From the NCBI GenBank assembly GCA_933822405.4, contig CAKOGP040001781.1:264800-328799 (forward strand): a stretch of 64,000 nucleotides of DNA, written 5' to 3'. Source of the DNA: Cylindrotheca closterium. Taxonomy: Eukaryota > Bacillariophyta > Bacillariophyceae > Bacillariales > Bacillariaceae. Shown here piece after piece: positions 1 to 10,240 of the stretch. Position numbers and translations under genes: made by a program. Positions within the stretch are counted from its first letter, which is position 1. Every line of letters begins with the position of its first letter. The notes beneath the pieces were generated by a model. That model was not told the origin of the DNA and searched no databases. It worked only from the letters and a program-made list of their open reading frames with translations.

Positions 1-292
1 TGGTAATGGCGGAATGAGCTGAACACGACGGATGCTTTTTGTCAGCGCTATAGTAATAGTAGGTCTATATATTCAAATATGCGTGGTGATATCATCGTCT
101 TCCCGGCCATTTTATAGGTAAATCGCCTACAGTATATTGTAGTTTGAGCTTTTCCTCTCTCGATCTCACCTTTCTGATGATTGGTGGATTAAACTATGTC
201 TGTCCTTCTCCCGCCCACATGGCGTCTCGGGAGATGACGAACCAACAAAAATCATCATTGCGGTGCACTTTGCACGATGAACACCACCCGAA

Positions 293-1873
293 ATGGAACC
301 GAATCATCAGAGGGGGAGTGATAATAAAGTGAAGGAGAAACATGAATATGTGAAGGGAATTCTATCGGAGAAAAGTAATGGTTTCATTCAGTGTTTTGAA
401 TCCGAAAATGAGGGCTTGTATGTGACTGCCACAAACTGCAGGAATCTTCGGTCCTCATCAGCAGAACCAACAAGAGTCATGACTTGCCAAGCAGCGGCGA
501 TTGCACTCGACCCACCCTTTCGACAAACGCACTGTTCCTTTTGCGCTTCTTCTGGAACCACATTGTACGCATTGGAAGGCTGCAGCATGGTATCGGCATG
601 CACCTCTTGTGGTCCTCTCTTGATGAAGGATGGATACCATCGCTCGAACGAGTTTGCCATATTGGAGAAAATGGAGGCTACCTTTGGTCCTTCCATTGAC
701 TCTATCTTTGTCTTGACCGTCAGACTACTTTGTTGTCAAAGCAGCAAGGACTGGTGGAAACTGTTTTGTCGTCTTTACGAACACCCAACGGACGACTCAA
801 TGGAAGACAACATTGATCTCATTTGCTCCCATCTGCCAGCACCTGCAAATGATAAGGGTCTCTTTCGGGAGACTCTGGGAAGAGTTCTTGGTTGCAGTCA
901 CAACATTACTGATTTCTCAAGGCCGCTGGGGAATCAATCGTTGGGTCGGGCCATTTTCCTGGAACACAGCTTTTACAATCACTCTTGCGTTCCAAATGCT
1001 TATCTTTCCTGTAACATTCGCCACCTACCGGACGGCAGTGCCATCTCTACCTTGACCGCCGATGTTCATCTGTTAGAAACGGTTCAAGAAGGAGATGAAA
1101 TTACCATAAGTTACATACCCATGTCGGGCTTGTCGACTCGAGAGAGAAGAAAGACACTGCAGGAAGGATATGGGTTTGATTGCAACTGCCGCGCTTGTAC
1201 GTCATTGGAACCTGCCATTTCGATAACAGAATCCATGGATGTCCAATCGCTGCGAGAGATTCAATATAACTGTAACGAGCGCTTGTTGACTCGAAAGAAT
1301 AAGGAACAACAGCCGTCACAATCTCATACCACAAGAATGCAGAGATCAAATCAAGAGGGAGACGACAGAGCCAGTAGTGAGAAGGATGGCCAGGCTGATG
1401 ATGAAGTCGACCAAGTGATTGCTCTTGTTCAAATGACTCAACGGGGCATTCGAAATCAAGGAATTCCCGAAACGCACGAAGTCAGCGTGGAATCGCATCG
1501 ACTCTTAGCTTTGGCATATTCCATTTTGGAAGACTGGGTCCCGGCCAAAGAGCACCACGAGAACTTTCTAAAATTGGCAAACAAGGTCAATGACTTATTC
1601 GACCCTGTTGCATTGGGACTTCAGTTGCTTGAATACGCGAATGCATTGAAACAGGTGGGGGATCGGGAAATCACTCGTTCGGCTCGGAAACGTCAAGAGG
1701 GCTTGAGTATGCTTCAGCGTGCCCTCGGCAAGAATCATGATTGGTTAGCTATGCTTTCATCAGAAGAGTCATCGCCACCACGCGATACCACCCCGAAGCG
1801 AAAATCTGACGATACCACGAGCGAGAGTGATGAACTCCCTGACAAACGGAGCAAGGTGAAAGGAGACTCATGA
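293..1873 (+). CDS. SET-domain protein, SMYD-like (putative lysine methyltransferase)
   Basis: The 526-residue product carries the SET hallmark NHSCVPNA (about 229-236), which binds S-adenosylmethionine, followed by GDEITISYIP (about 267-276) and a post-SET cysteine cluster FDCNCRAC (about 296-303). Between the split SET halves lies a cysteine-rich stretch (C81, C84, C97, C103, C106) resembling an incomplete MYND zinc finger. This order matches SMYD proteins, which methylate lysines on histones or other proteins. Residues 390-480 look helical, like the SMYD C-terminal TPR-type domain. The tail (after about 490) is charged and ends in a KRSK-type basic patch that could be nuclear. The first in-frame ATG was used; the next in-frame Met is about 60 residues in, so the N-terminus is uncertain. 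It converges on the next gene, which is on the minus strand. Substrate unknown. Confidence 0.85.
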   Translation: MEPNHQRGSDNKVKEKHEYVKGILSEKSNGFIQCFESENEGLYVTATNCRNLRSSSAEPTRVMTCQAAAIALDPPFRQTHCSFCASSGTTLYALEGCSMVSACTSCGPLLMKDGYHRSNEFAILEKMEATFGPSIDSIFVLTVRLLCCQSSKDWWKLFCRLYEHPTDDSMEDNIDLICSHLPAPANDKGLFRETLGRVLGCSHNITDFSRPLGNQSLGRAIFLEHSFYNHSCVPNAYLSCNIRHLPDGSAISTLTADVHLLETVQEGDEITISYIPMSGLSTRERRKTLQEGYGFDCNCRACTSLEPAISITESMDVQSLREIQYNCNERLLTRKNKEQQPSQSHTTRMQRSNQEGDDRASSEKDGQADDEVDQVIALVQMTQRGIRNQGIPETHEVSVESHRLLALAYSILEDWVPAKEHHENFLKLANKVNDLFDPVALGLQLLEYANALKQVGDREITRSARKRQEGLSMLQRALGKNHDWLAMLSSEESSPPRDTTPKRKSDDTTSESDELPDKRSKVKGDS

Positions 1874-2179
1874 GATTGTCGTTCTTGAACACGCTTTTGA
1901 AAGATACTAAAGCGTCAAGTCAAGATTTCGTCAAACGTGTATTTTGAAAAAAAGCGAGATAATAGTTGTTCTGTTATTGTTAACATTTTCTTGTTCGTGT
2001 GTCTATTTCTTCATCTCGCTTTGATCCCGTTTCAGTCATCCCGTCGACATTCGTAGATTCATCTTTATGGATTCTGGAGAAGTGTTCAAGTCAGTAACTG
2101 AGATGCCTTTGTTGCACCTGCGAGTGTGATTGAACGACTTCTGGTTCCAAGGTAAAAAATGTAAAGAATCGTCTTTCTC
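1874..2179. other. Convergent 3' spacer
   Basis: About 300 bp between two genes with facing 3' ends. It is AT-rich. No gene, repeat or RNA recognised. Confidence 0.5.
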
Positions 2180-3379
2180 CTATTGCGAAAGCAACAATCC
2201 AATGTAGTCAGGATTGCTTGTGTCCAAGATAGACTCATGCTTCTTTGATTGTAGATATCTCTGTGCTCGTTCAAGGATGGCTTTCTTGTTGGCCTTACTT
2301 TTGCTAATGAGTTTGTCGTCCATGGAAATGGCTTCATTTGGAAGGTCCATACTCTTAGAAGATTCATCAAGTTGCTGATCGCATACCGGCTCTTCAATGG
2401 ACTTCATGCTCGTGATCGCAGCCACATTTGTGTTCATTTGGTGTTCAAAGAAGAATCCTTGTGCAAGTGTACCGAATCTCAAGTGGACGATATTCAACAG
2501 ATCGGCTTGACAGAAAAATCCCAAAGCGCCAACAAGCAACAAAGTAAGCATGTATTTCATCGTTTGCCTTGTACCAACAAGTTCATCTTGTACCTCCGAG
2601 CGACGTTCTTGCAGGACTAGTTCCGATTCTGTGGTGACAGTCAAAGCATCCTTGGACTCGTTTACCGGCGATTGGCGGAGATCGTCAAACAAGGTATCAC
2701 CATTGACCACAACTTGACGAGGAATGCTCGAGCGCCGGTGACCAGGAGTATGAGTATGCATTGTGGACCACTCCGAGATGGTGGTACGACTGGTGACTGA
2801 GCTTGCATCACGTGTTGTCGATACATATTGCTGACCAAAGCTTGACTGCTGTTGGAGAGACAGACGCCGTCTTGATTCGGCCAACTTGCTTGCACTATGC
2901 AATCGAAGGAGCTTTTGCTTGGCACGGATTTGACTAATGTTGGAGGCGACGGATTGGGCATCGTCGTCATCATCAGTACGTTTATTCCTTGCCTTCTTAT
3001 TCTTCTGCTTTCGAGCCGCTTTGGATATGACACTTGCACTCTTGCGACTTTTACACATTTCCTCGTTGCTGATCATCTCGGAGTCGTTGAAAGAACTGCT
3101 TGGTGATACAGTCTCCTCTTCGGACGATGTCGGTGTAATGGTTGCAACAACATCATCTCCATGTTTCAGTTCTTTTTCTTCCAGCATCATACCGGCCGCT
3201 AGCGTTGACTCTTTCCATTGATAAATCTTGTTCTCGCTGCTAAGTGTGGCAAAACTGTAGTCTGGAGAGATGGATTCAAGTTGGGTCAAGAGGGACTGTG
3301 ACCAAAACGGATCATGAGACATGTCAGGTTTTCTTGATTTTGTTATTTGGGTCAGTGAAGTCTGGGACATGGCATCCAT
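2180..3379 (-). CDS. Hypothetical single-TM protein, 399 aa
   Basis: Family not recognised. The product is Ser/Thr-rich and acidic, with a lysine/arginine block (about 121-134, then DDDDD) that could be a nuclear or membrane-proximal signal and a short coiled-coil-like stretch (about 150-180). One clear hydrophobic segment lies near residues 275-293 (YMLTLLLVGALGFF), leaving about 105 residues after it. There is no signal peptide, so it is likely a type II or tail-anchor-like membrane protein. The start is the first ATG; a second in-frame ATG is three codons later. It is head-to-head with the metallo-beta-lactamase gene across about 680 bp. The layout resembles the unknown protein at 5321-6427, but no clear sequence similarity is visible. 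Confidence 0.65.
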   Translation of the reverse strand: MDAMSQTSLTQITKSRKPDMSHDPFWSQSLLTQLESISPDYSFATLSSENKIYQWKESTLAAGMMLEEKELKHGDDVVATITPTSSEEETVSPSSSFNDSEMISNEEMCKSRKSASVISKAARKQKNKKARNKRTDDDDDAQSVASNISQIRAKQKLLRLHSASKLAESRRRLSLQQQSSFGQQYVSTTRDASSVTSRTTISEWSTMHTHTPGHRRSSIPRQVVVNGDTLFDDLRQSPVNESKDALTVTTESELVLQERRSEVQDELVGTRQTMKYMLTLLLVGALGFFCQADLLNIVHLRFGTLAQGFFFEHQMNTNVAAITSMKSIEEPVCDQQLDESSKSMDLPNEAISMDDKLISKSKANKKAILERAQRYLQSKKHESILDTSNPDYIGLLLSQ

Positions 3380-4057
3380 TATTGCTGAGCCTTCTTATCT
3401 ATATGTAGTTGGGAAGCGTGACAGCAGCATTGTGTGAGCATTTGTTAACGTCGTCCATCAAGGACTCCTGCTCCAGGATACCTTTCTTCGCTGATGGTGA
3501 CGACGACATCATCATTGGCTTTGCTTTGATTGACTTACACTACTTTTGTATACTGAGTGACTTGAATCAAAGATTCACTTCTGAATCAGTGATTTTAAGG
3601 CTAGACGTTGTGATGGGTGTATGGCGGGTGGACCTTTATCCTTGGTGGATCCACTTTTTCAATTGCAATCCTAACCGTTGGATTGTGTGAAGTAACGTGA
3701 TGAAAAGAAACAACTTGTGATTTTCTGGATTCAGATTTTTGAATTTTTGGAGCATGGCAGGCGCTGAATACCGGTTCTCATACTTCTGTCTGTCCATTGT
3801 CCTGACAGGAACAGCGGGGAAATTTGAGTCACTTGTGGCAAGCGGTTGGAGATTCTCCGTTATTCGGAAGAAAACAGACCGGCTGCCACGAAATTTGCTC
3901 CGGAAAAATCGATCCGAACCCAAATAAAAGGCCTGACTTCATTAAAGAAGCTTCGACCAAACAAGATGTCGTGACAACCCTCTTCTCACAATATCTTTCC
4001 GCACAAGAAAAAAAAGACACAAACACACAAACCAACAAACCAACAACAACAAAAAAT
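3380..4057. other. Divergent intergenic region, likely holding two promoters
   Basis: This 678-bp region separates a minus-strand gene (start 3379) from a plus-strand gene (start 4058), so it must hold both promoters. The last 60 bp before 4058 are rich in A and CAA/ACA, as in many diatom leaders. No TATA box can be assigned with confidence. Confidence 0.45.
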
Positions 4058-4963
4058 ATGACATCCAACATGATCAAGCCACAAGTCCAATGTATCTTCC
4101 ATGATGCTACTTCGACCTGTACCTACATCGTCAAGGATCCTACATCCAAGCATGCCTGCATCATCGATCCCGTCATGGACTTTGATCCTGCTGCCGTTCG
4201 CACCTCCCAAAAACACAACGAAGCGGTCGCTTCTTATTGTGAAATGGAAGACCTTCAAGTCGATTACATTATTGAAACTCATGTGCATGCGGATCACATG
4301 ACAGGAGCTGAATTTCTTAAGAAGAAGTTTCCTCAAGCCAAGACTGCGATTGGTGAGAATGTCACGAAGGTCCAAGAGTTATTCAAGGGCATCTTCAACT
4401 TGCATACCAAGGGCGACAACTTCGAACCTGATGGAACTCAATTCGAGTTGCTTTTGCAGGATGAACAAGAGCTCGACTTGGGCAGCCTCAAAATCAAGAT
4501 CTTGTACACACCTGGTCACACTCCAGCTTGTGTTTCCTTGGTGATTGGTGATGCTGTTTTCACTGGAGACACACTTTTCATGCCTGATATGGGAACCGCC
4601 CGTTGTGATTTCCCGGCTGGATCTGTCGAAAACCTTTACAACAGTATTCAAAAATTGTATGAACTTCCCGACGACACCCGAGTATTCGTCGGTCACGACT
4701 ATGCTCCAGGCGGTCGTGAGTTTGCTTGGGAAACAACCATTGGTCAATCTAAGGAATTCAACAAACAGATCAAGGCCAACACTCCATTGGAAGAATTTTC
4801 GGAATTTCGCAAGGCCCGTGATGCCAGTCTTAATCCACCTCGCTTGATTCTTCCATCTCTCCAAATTAACTTGAGAAATGGAGCTTTGCCACCAAAAGAG
4901 TCCAATGGGATTTCTTACTTGAAACTACCTCTGAATGTCTTGGGCAAAGATGATCATGCCTAA
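4058..4963 (+). CDS. Metallo-beta-lactamase-fold hydrolase, ETHE1/persulfide dioxygenase-like
   Basis: This 301-residue enzyme has the metal-binding signature THVHADH (H75, H77, D79, H80), TPGHT (H154), TGDTLF (D171) and GHDY (H213). The segment GTARCDFPAGS (about 179-189) is characteristic of the ETHE1 subgroup, which oxidises glutathione persulfide in mitochondrial sulfide detoxification using one iron. Bacterial blh-type and glyoxalase II-type hydrolases share the fold, so the substrate is inferred. Length is normal for the family. The frame stays open about 78 codons upstream but contains no ATG, so 4058 is the first possible start. No obvious targeting presequence is encoded from this start. 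Confidence 0.88.
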   Translation: MTSNMIKPQVQCIFHDATSTCTYIVKDPTSKHACIIDPVMDFDPAAVRTSQKHNEAVASYCEMEDLQVDYIIETHVHADHMTGAEFLKKKFPQAKTAIGENVTKVQELFKGIFNLHTKGDNFEPDGTQFELLLQDEQELDLGSLKIKILYTPGHTPACVSLVIGDAVFTGDTLFMPDMGTARCDFPAGSVENLYNSIQKLYELPDDTRVFVGHDYAPGGREFAWETTIGQSKEFNKQIKANTPLEEFSEFRKARDASLNPPRLILPSLQINLRNGALPPKESNGISYLKLPLNVLGKDDHA

Positions 4964-5320
4964 TGCCAAAAACACTACAATGTACTGTATAATACATAAT
5001 AATTCCATGGCCGTAATTTATAGCTACTTGTCAAGCCAACAGATTTAAAAAAATATATATAGCGTGCTGTCTGTCTCTGTGCATAGTCGTCGTTGTTAGT
5101 CATATAAAAGGGATTGTTTTGCACTGAGATGTAGACAAGTGTGTGTGATTATTTCTTGGAACCTTCTTTCCGTCCCAGCATAGGTGGAGGGGTGGTTGGT
5201 GAATGGGAATTGTGGGAAGGCTGCAGAAGAACCAATCAAGCAATGAGAAAGAATAGTATGTATAGTTTGCAGCTCGGTGCACCTTCTGCGCCACATATCG
5301 TCGTCGATCAAGGTCGTTCC
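4964..5320. other. Convergent 3' spacer
   Basis: About 360 bp between converging genes. It includes an A/T run near 5045-5060. Nothing else recognised. Confidence 0.45.
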
Positions 5321-6427
5321 TTACTTCAACCATACTCCCACAACAGTATGGTGATTGTTGTAAAACGTCCTTTTGACAACAGGCCCATCAGTAGCGTGTT
5401 GTACCAGTAAATCTCCTAGGACGGGCGTGACGAGTTCGTTCAGACGACTTCCGACCTTATCAAGAGCAAATCGATTATCGTATGCAACAGCGAGAAGGAA
5501 TACAATCATCGCTGTGGCGATGAATGGTCGTACCATCATCTTCCACCCTCGGAGCATACTACTACGTGTATTCATTCTTATGGCAGTTCCATCCATCTCA
5601 AAGGACAAAGACGGTGTATACCACGAAGGCTCCTCCTTGATAGTTTGGAGCTGTTCGAATGATTGAGTCATCTCAATTCCTTCAAATGAAGGTGTGAACC
5701 TTACTTGTAGCAGATCGTCGTCGATTTTCTCACTATTGCGGATGGGGCTCTGAACACTCGGTTCTTTGGAACGGAAGATGTCTTGAGAGCGAGACTTCTC
5801 AACTGTTTTGGGTAGTAGAGCAGCAGCACTCTCGTTCGCTGATTCCACAGTACTTTCGCTAGCGAACGAAAAGTCGCAGAAGTCGCCAGAGAAAACGGCA
5901 TTTGTACTCGAAGGTGGCGTTGGCAAATCCTCCCCTTTGACAGGATCCGAGCACTCAATCTCCAATCCCTTTTCTTCTTGATCGACGTTGAATTCTGGAA
6001 CGTTTGCCTCTAGCTCAGGAAGCTTCTCAATAGTTTCTTGTAGGACAAGAGAAAGCTCTTGCTCGAAACTTGGGGAAGATTCCACGCCAGAGTAGACGAC
6101 TTCCTTCGCGGCAGCTGATTCCTCATGAATTTCCGTCGCTTCTTCGATGCTTGAATCGGACCTTGTTGTCCATATGCTCTCAAAGGAATCAGCTTCGGCC
6201 AACCCAGGAAGTGAATTCGAAGATATGGCCTGTGATAGCTTAGACGCGCTCACACCAATGGATCCCTTTCCATCATCATTATCCCCAACCAAGCTTTTTA
6301 GATTCTTCAAGGAGGATTGAGACAATTTCTTTTCGGAAGAGAAGACTCTGCGCAGCAGAGTCTTTTTCCCCTTTCGACTGCTACTTGTTTTTGGATGATG
6401 CCGTTTTAGGATATGCATTGTCAGCAT
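5321..6427 (-). CDS. Hypothetical single-TM protein, 368 aa
   Basis: No known family recognised. The N-terminal 35 residues are strongly basic (KRHH, SSRKGKK, LLRR). The middle is long, acidic and Ser/Glu-rich, probably disordered. One hydrophobic segment at about residues 297-316 (FIATAMIVFLLAVAY) is followed by a 50-residue tail. There is no signal peptide. A second in-frame ATG lies three codons inside. The bulk is probably cytosolic or nuclear-facing and anchored by the C-terminal helix. The uninterrupted frame over 1.1 kb with a sensible membrane segment supports a real gene. Confidence 0.65.
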   Translation of the reverse strand: MLTMHILKRHHPKTSSSRKGKKTLLRRVFSSEKKLSQSSLKNLKSLVGDNDDGKGSIGVSASKLSQAISSNSLPGLAEADSFESIWTTRSDSSIEEATEIHEESAAAKEVVYSGVESSPSFEQELSLVLQETIEKLPELEANVPEFNVDQEEKGLEIECSDPVKGEDLPTPPSSTNAVFSGDFCDFSFASESTVESANESAAALLPKTVEKSRSQDIFRSKEPSVQSPIRNSEKIDDDLLQVRFTPSFEGIEMTQSFEQLQTIKEEPSWYTPSLSFEMDGTAIRMNTRSSMLRGWKMMVRPFIATAMIVFLLAVAYDNRFALDKVGSRLNELVTPVLGDLLVQHATDGPVVKRTFYNNHHTVVGVWLK

Positions 6428-6885
6428 TCAAAGCAAGAACACTTGGTGGTGATCGATGGGTGTGTTTTCTATTTGGTCTCATTGAATTGAGTGAATTTTT
6501 CGAAAAATCGCCAAAGGGTCGGCCTGCTTGCGGTGGTTCTCATTGGCCTAGATTTTTATACGGCAATTTGTGAGAAGAAAAATTTAGGAAACGGCTGCCA
6601 TAAAAAAAGGTACGTGTACGTGTTCCAGGTACGTGTACCAGGTACTGACATAATTCCAAAATACAAAAAATCACAATGGCAGCGATGGGTTGATGTTCAA
6701 AGATGATAAGGAAAAATTACAATGGAGATACGAGCATCACTATATCAAAAGGAATAATCACCCCAAAATGAATCACGGCATTGACTGATCCTGACATTGA
6801 CAAGCCATCTGAATTCTGTGTTCATCTGGATATATAGGCAGAATTTGGGCATTGTGGAATCGGTGATACGCAAGTCTGCGGGATT
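6428..6885. other. Intergenic region with GTAC-rich palindromes
   Basis: No gene seen. Around 6608-6645 there is a run of ACGTGTAC/GGTACGTGTACC-like repeats, one of several such islands in the window. Confidence 0.4.
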
Positions 6886-6929
6886 TTGCGGAACGAGAAG
6901 TTGTACTGTATCGGGAAGTTTCGAACTAA

Positions 6930-7611
6930 TTGTCTTATCACAGATCTCAGAGATTTTGTGCAGGATTCTATTCTGAGACTGCTGTACGTGATTCATTCAT
7001 TGCAATTACGCAAAGAACTGACAGTGGGACATCAAGGAGTACCTTTTTCGTCATATTCTCTGGCGACATGGCCCGCAATATTTTCTCACATGGGATCTTG
7101 GAGAATAACCGACTGAAGAAACTACACTTGGATTTGAACATCAACCAATGTTCTCCGGTGGATGTAAGAATTTTGGGCATGAATCTGCAGAAAAAGTCAT
7201 CTTTGGAAGAAATGCATCTGCAGTTCTCTGGGCTTAACACCACGATGTCATCTCTTCGTCTTTAGCAGCCAACAAATCACCGAGGAAACTAAAATGCTCC
7301 TACAAAAAGAAAGCGCTACGGTTGTCATCATTGCTGTCACCGTGTCGTTGCTTGTCGGTCACTCGTCACTGCGCTCCATGCAGAGAGCATCCCATGTGTT
7401 TGGTAGTTCATCTTCCTACATGCTTCAACGGCTCCTCGCTAAGTCAACTGTAGAGGCGCTTTTTCTGTTTTCTATTTCCAAGGAGCCGACATCTGGCATG
7501 CCTCTGGGACTATGGAAAAGGGTTCTTGGACTATCAGGCACAAATCATGATGTCGTTGATGAAATGCTGAAGGGCCCGTCATTGTTGGGTAGGGAAGACC
7601 TTGATGCCTAG
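6930..7611 (+). pseudogene. Degraded leucine-rich-repeat-like gene fragment
   Basis: The frame 6930-7265 encodes NRLKKLHLDLN and SSLEEMHLQFSGLN, which resemble two consecutive LRR strands of the ribonuclease-inhibitor type. It stops at 7263-7265 and an LRR-like remnant (LQRLLAKSTVEALFL) resumes in another frame at 7294-7611. Beyond that, pieces of coding-like sequence continue to about 7866 with stops. No start codon in a good context and no intact domain are seen. Probably a decayed LRR protein. Only two repeats are recognisable, so the call is weak. Confidence 0.3.
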
Positions 7612-8098
7612 CTTGGGGTTAGAGGAATCATCTAAGCTCGTAGACGGAGCTGCGTTATCAGATTTCTTCTCCCATTCGTAGGACTCTCCAACGCTTCGTG
7701 GGGTCTCCTATCGTATCATGGGAATGGTTCCAGCTTGTATGAATAATTTGCAAAGATCCGAACGCGGGAAAATGTTTTTGCTCGGAAGCCTAAACCGAGA
7801 ACAAACACCAGAGTATGTTAGAGGCAAAGTGCCTGTCCTGGCCACACAAGCGAGTTTATACGTGTGATCTAGAAGCATGGAGTCCGTCCGATGGATGCTG
7901 CTATCGCTGTATGGATTGTGTCAATTACTCGACCATTACGAGTTCATCCAGCGCATTGGCATCCAGATTCGTCATAATGCTGTGTTAAATTTTGTTAGTG
8001 TGATGACTGCTGTATGATGATGCCAGTTGATGATTGTACATGTAGGACACCCCCCAACATTATGACGTTCATTAGCAACGCGTCAGGCCCCAATGCTG

Positions 8099-8119
8099 CC
8101 GGTCCCCGCGCAGACCTTC
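8099..8119 (+). promoter_or_regulatory. Conserved upstream element, copy 1 (A1)
   Basis: Core CCCGCGCAGACCTTC, 254 bp upstream of the A1 start. The same core lies 212-280 bp upstream of A2, A3 and A4, whereas flanking sequence varies. It is a candidate promoter or 5'-leader element. Confidence 0.5.
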
Positions 8120-8372
8120 TTTTCGAGCAAACCGCACCTCTCATCAGAAGGCATATAGTCCTGCGATAGTATCAAAACATTTTCAAGCAGAAGCGAAGCC
8201 AAGATCGAACGTTCAGCGACGATTCAAAGGAACCGCTTCATCGGATTCCATACCTCCCAGCGATACCTGCTCGTTGACATCTTAGGTTTCCCTCTTCACC
8301 GATAGAAAAGAGAGAAATTGCAGCACCGTAAAGACCAAAATCAAGTCTATTGCCCCTCACTTTCGCAGCCCC

Positions 8373-9386
8373 ATGGCGTCCAAGCAGCCTCCTGGAGCAG
8401 AGACTACCGCTGACATTCGGTCCAAAAGAAGTCTCAAAATGCCACCAGATGAAAGAAAAGGCAATGCGACTCCAGAGCAAATCATCACAACTGACAATCA
8501 AAACAACCTCAGTTCAAGTCGGAACAATAGCACAAACGCATCAAAACCCACTGTGGTTGAAGTATCAGGTAGTCCTTGTTCAAGTCGGACTAATGCCGTT
8601 GACAACAGCACCATGAATGCTTCAAAACCCACCATGGTTCCAGTATCAGGTAGCCCTAGAGATATCATCTGTGGACGTGGTCTGCACATCATGAATCACC
8701 ATGGAAATCACAATCTTCACCTTATCGTTGACAGGTATCGTCAAGCCTACCTGACTTCGACTCGTAAAGACAAGGCTGACATCACTAGAAGCATCGTTCA
8801 ACATTTGAAGAGTACAGGAGCAAGGTTTCTTCGACGGTTCAACCACGACGGAGATGACAAGTGGGTGGAAGTTGATGAAAGGACCGCGTACAAGAAGGTC
8901 GGCCATGCCTTGCGTCTGAGAAAGAAAGATCATGGACAGAACTTCTTGAAATCTGTCGTTCACAGACAACAGCTGCACAGCCAACACTCTCTGCCGTTGC
9001 ACTCGGCGTCTCATGGGGAAACAAGTATCTCACACCAAATGGCTGCCATGTCAGGCGGTTCACAGAAGCCAATGAATCCTCCGTCGAGATTGCCCCCTTC
9101 GTCCTCCCTTGATATGCATTTACCTTTGGGGCCACCTGCAAATCAACTTCAAGTCATGACGACACAATCAGCATCAGCGCCAGCTCTCGGGCCACAACCT
9201 CACCCAATGTTACACTCGTCTGTCATTGGTGGATATGGTAATGTAGTGATTGATCCTCGATTGTTTTCGCAAGTATTTGCAACCACACTTTCCCTTATGA
9301 CACAACATCAACAACGAGCATCCATACACGGAAGCTCTGCTGATTCACGCAGATCCGACGTAACTCCCAGAGATGAAAGAAAGTAA
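8373..9386 (+). CDS. DUF6824 protein, type A, copy A1
   Basis: 337 residues. The DUF6824 domain spans about 96-184: it opens with DIICGRGLHIMNHHGNHNLH, continues with TGARFLRRF and WVEVDERTAYKK, and ends in HALRLRKK. The family is common in diatoms and its function is unknown. The N-terminal 95 residues are low-complexity and contain an internal duplication (NASKPTVVEVSGSPCSS, then NASKPTMVPVSGSPRD). After the domain comes a Pro/Ser/Gln-rich region, then a conserved C-terminal block (VIDPRLFSQVFATTLSLMTQ) ending in DERK. The start is supported by a matching CTCAC/CTCAG...CGCAGC...ATGG context in A2 and A4. From codon 76 onward it is nearly identical in DNA to A2, whereas the first 75 codons are not. 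No signal peptide or TM segment. Confidence 0.88.
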   Translation: MASKQPPGAETTADIRSKRSLKMPPDERKGNATPEQIITTDNQNNLSSSRNNSTNASKPTVVEVSGSPCSSRTNAVDNSTMNASKPTMVPVSGSPRDIICGRGLHIMNHHGNHNLHLIVDRYRQAYLTSTRKDKADITRSIVQHLKSTGARFLRRFNHDGDDKWVEVDERTAYKKVGHALRLRKKDHGQNFLKSVVHRQQLHSQHSLPLHSASHGETSISHQMAAMSGGSQKPMNPPSRLPPSSSLDMHLPLGPPANQLQVMTTQSASAPALGPQPHPMLHSSVIGGYGNVVIDPRLFSQVFATTLSLMTQHQQRASIHGSSADSRRSDVTPRDERK

Positions 9387-9522
9387 AGTGGCTGAGTACA
9401 TCCAATACGTTGCTTCAAGCTTGACTTTGGCTGTCGCATTATATAGGAACTGATTCCGCTTCTGGAGCTCGTACAGTTTTGTCCGGAGCTTCAGATCATC
9501 TGATACTAGTGTGTATCAGCAC

Positions 9523-9818
9523 GTGATCATGTCGATGAGAAAGCGCAGATAAAATATTTGCTGCTGCTGCGACAACATCATGAGAGACTAAATTTCCGGA
9601 GGCTTTGTAGCAAATCATCCTAATCATCCTGAAAATGATGATGGAATGACATGCTTCAATCTCCGAAATCGTGATCATGTCGATGAGCAAGCGCAGATGA
9701 AATATTTGCTGTTACTACGACAACATCCTGAGAGGCTAGATTTCCGGAGGCTTTGTAGCAAATCATCCTAATCATCCTGAAAATGATGATGAAATGACAT
9801 GCTTCAATCTCTGAAATT
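9523..9818 (+). repeat. 148-bp tandem duplication in the A1 3' flank
   Basis: Two adjacent copies, 9523-9670 and 9671-9818, both beginning GTGATCATGTCGATGAG. They are about 93% alike. The matching place after A2 (from about 16290) holds one copy, so the duplication is specific to this unit. Confidence 0.8.
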
Positions 9819-10100
9819 GTGATGGAGAAGTTTGCATGCTAGTAAGCGATAGATTCCAGATATTGCCTATCCATCATCTATTTAATAGCTTCATCTTCTG
9901 TGCTTCTTGTTTCTGCTGGCGGTAAAATAGACAAGGACTGATGGCATAGGAACCCACAGTATGACTAAGAAAATGCAAAATCGATGTGTGGATTCTGAAA
10001 ATATGATGGGTGCGAAATAATTCTACAGCAAAACCACTTCCGGATCTCCTACTGTACAATGTACAGGTAGGACTGTACTGTAGTCAATGGTAAAGTGAGA

Positions 10101-10240
10101 AATTGTGTGTTTGGCCACCTCATCGGACTTTTATGCGGTGCTTAATTAAAATGAGGCACACTGTTTTTGTCAGCTGTCTGATTTTGGGTCAAGTGCGTCA
10201 CAAATTCACGACCTGCAGATGCCAAAAAAACCTGGTGATG
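10101..10240 (+). promoter_or_regulatory. Conserved noncoding element, copy 1
   Basis: First of seven copies of a 140-185 bp element found 560-740 bp after A-type stop codons. Shared blocks in order: AATTGTG, GGCCACCTCATCG, a TTAATTA stretch, TTTTTGTCAGCTG (here 10164-10176), GCGTCACAAATTCA, and CAGATGC followed by an A run. No open frame is conserved. The retained CAGCTG and CGTCA blocks look like transcription-factor sites. Role unknown. Confidence 0.6.
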
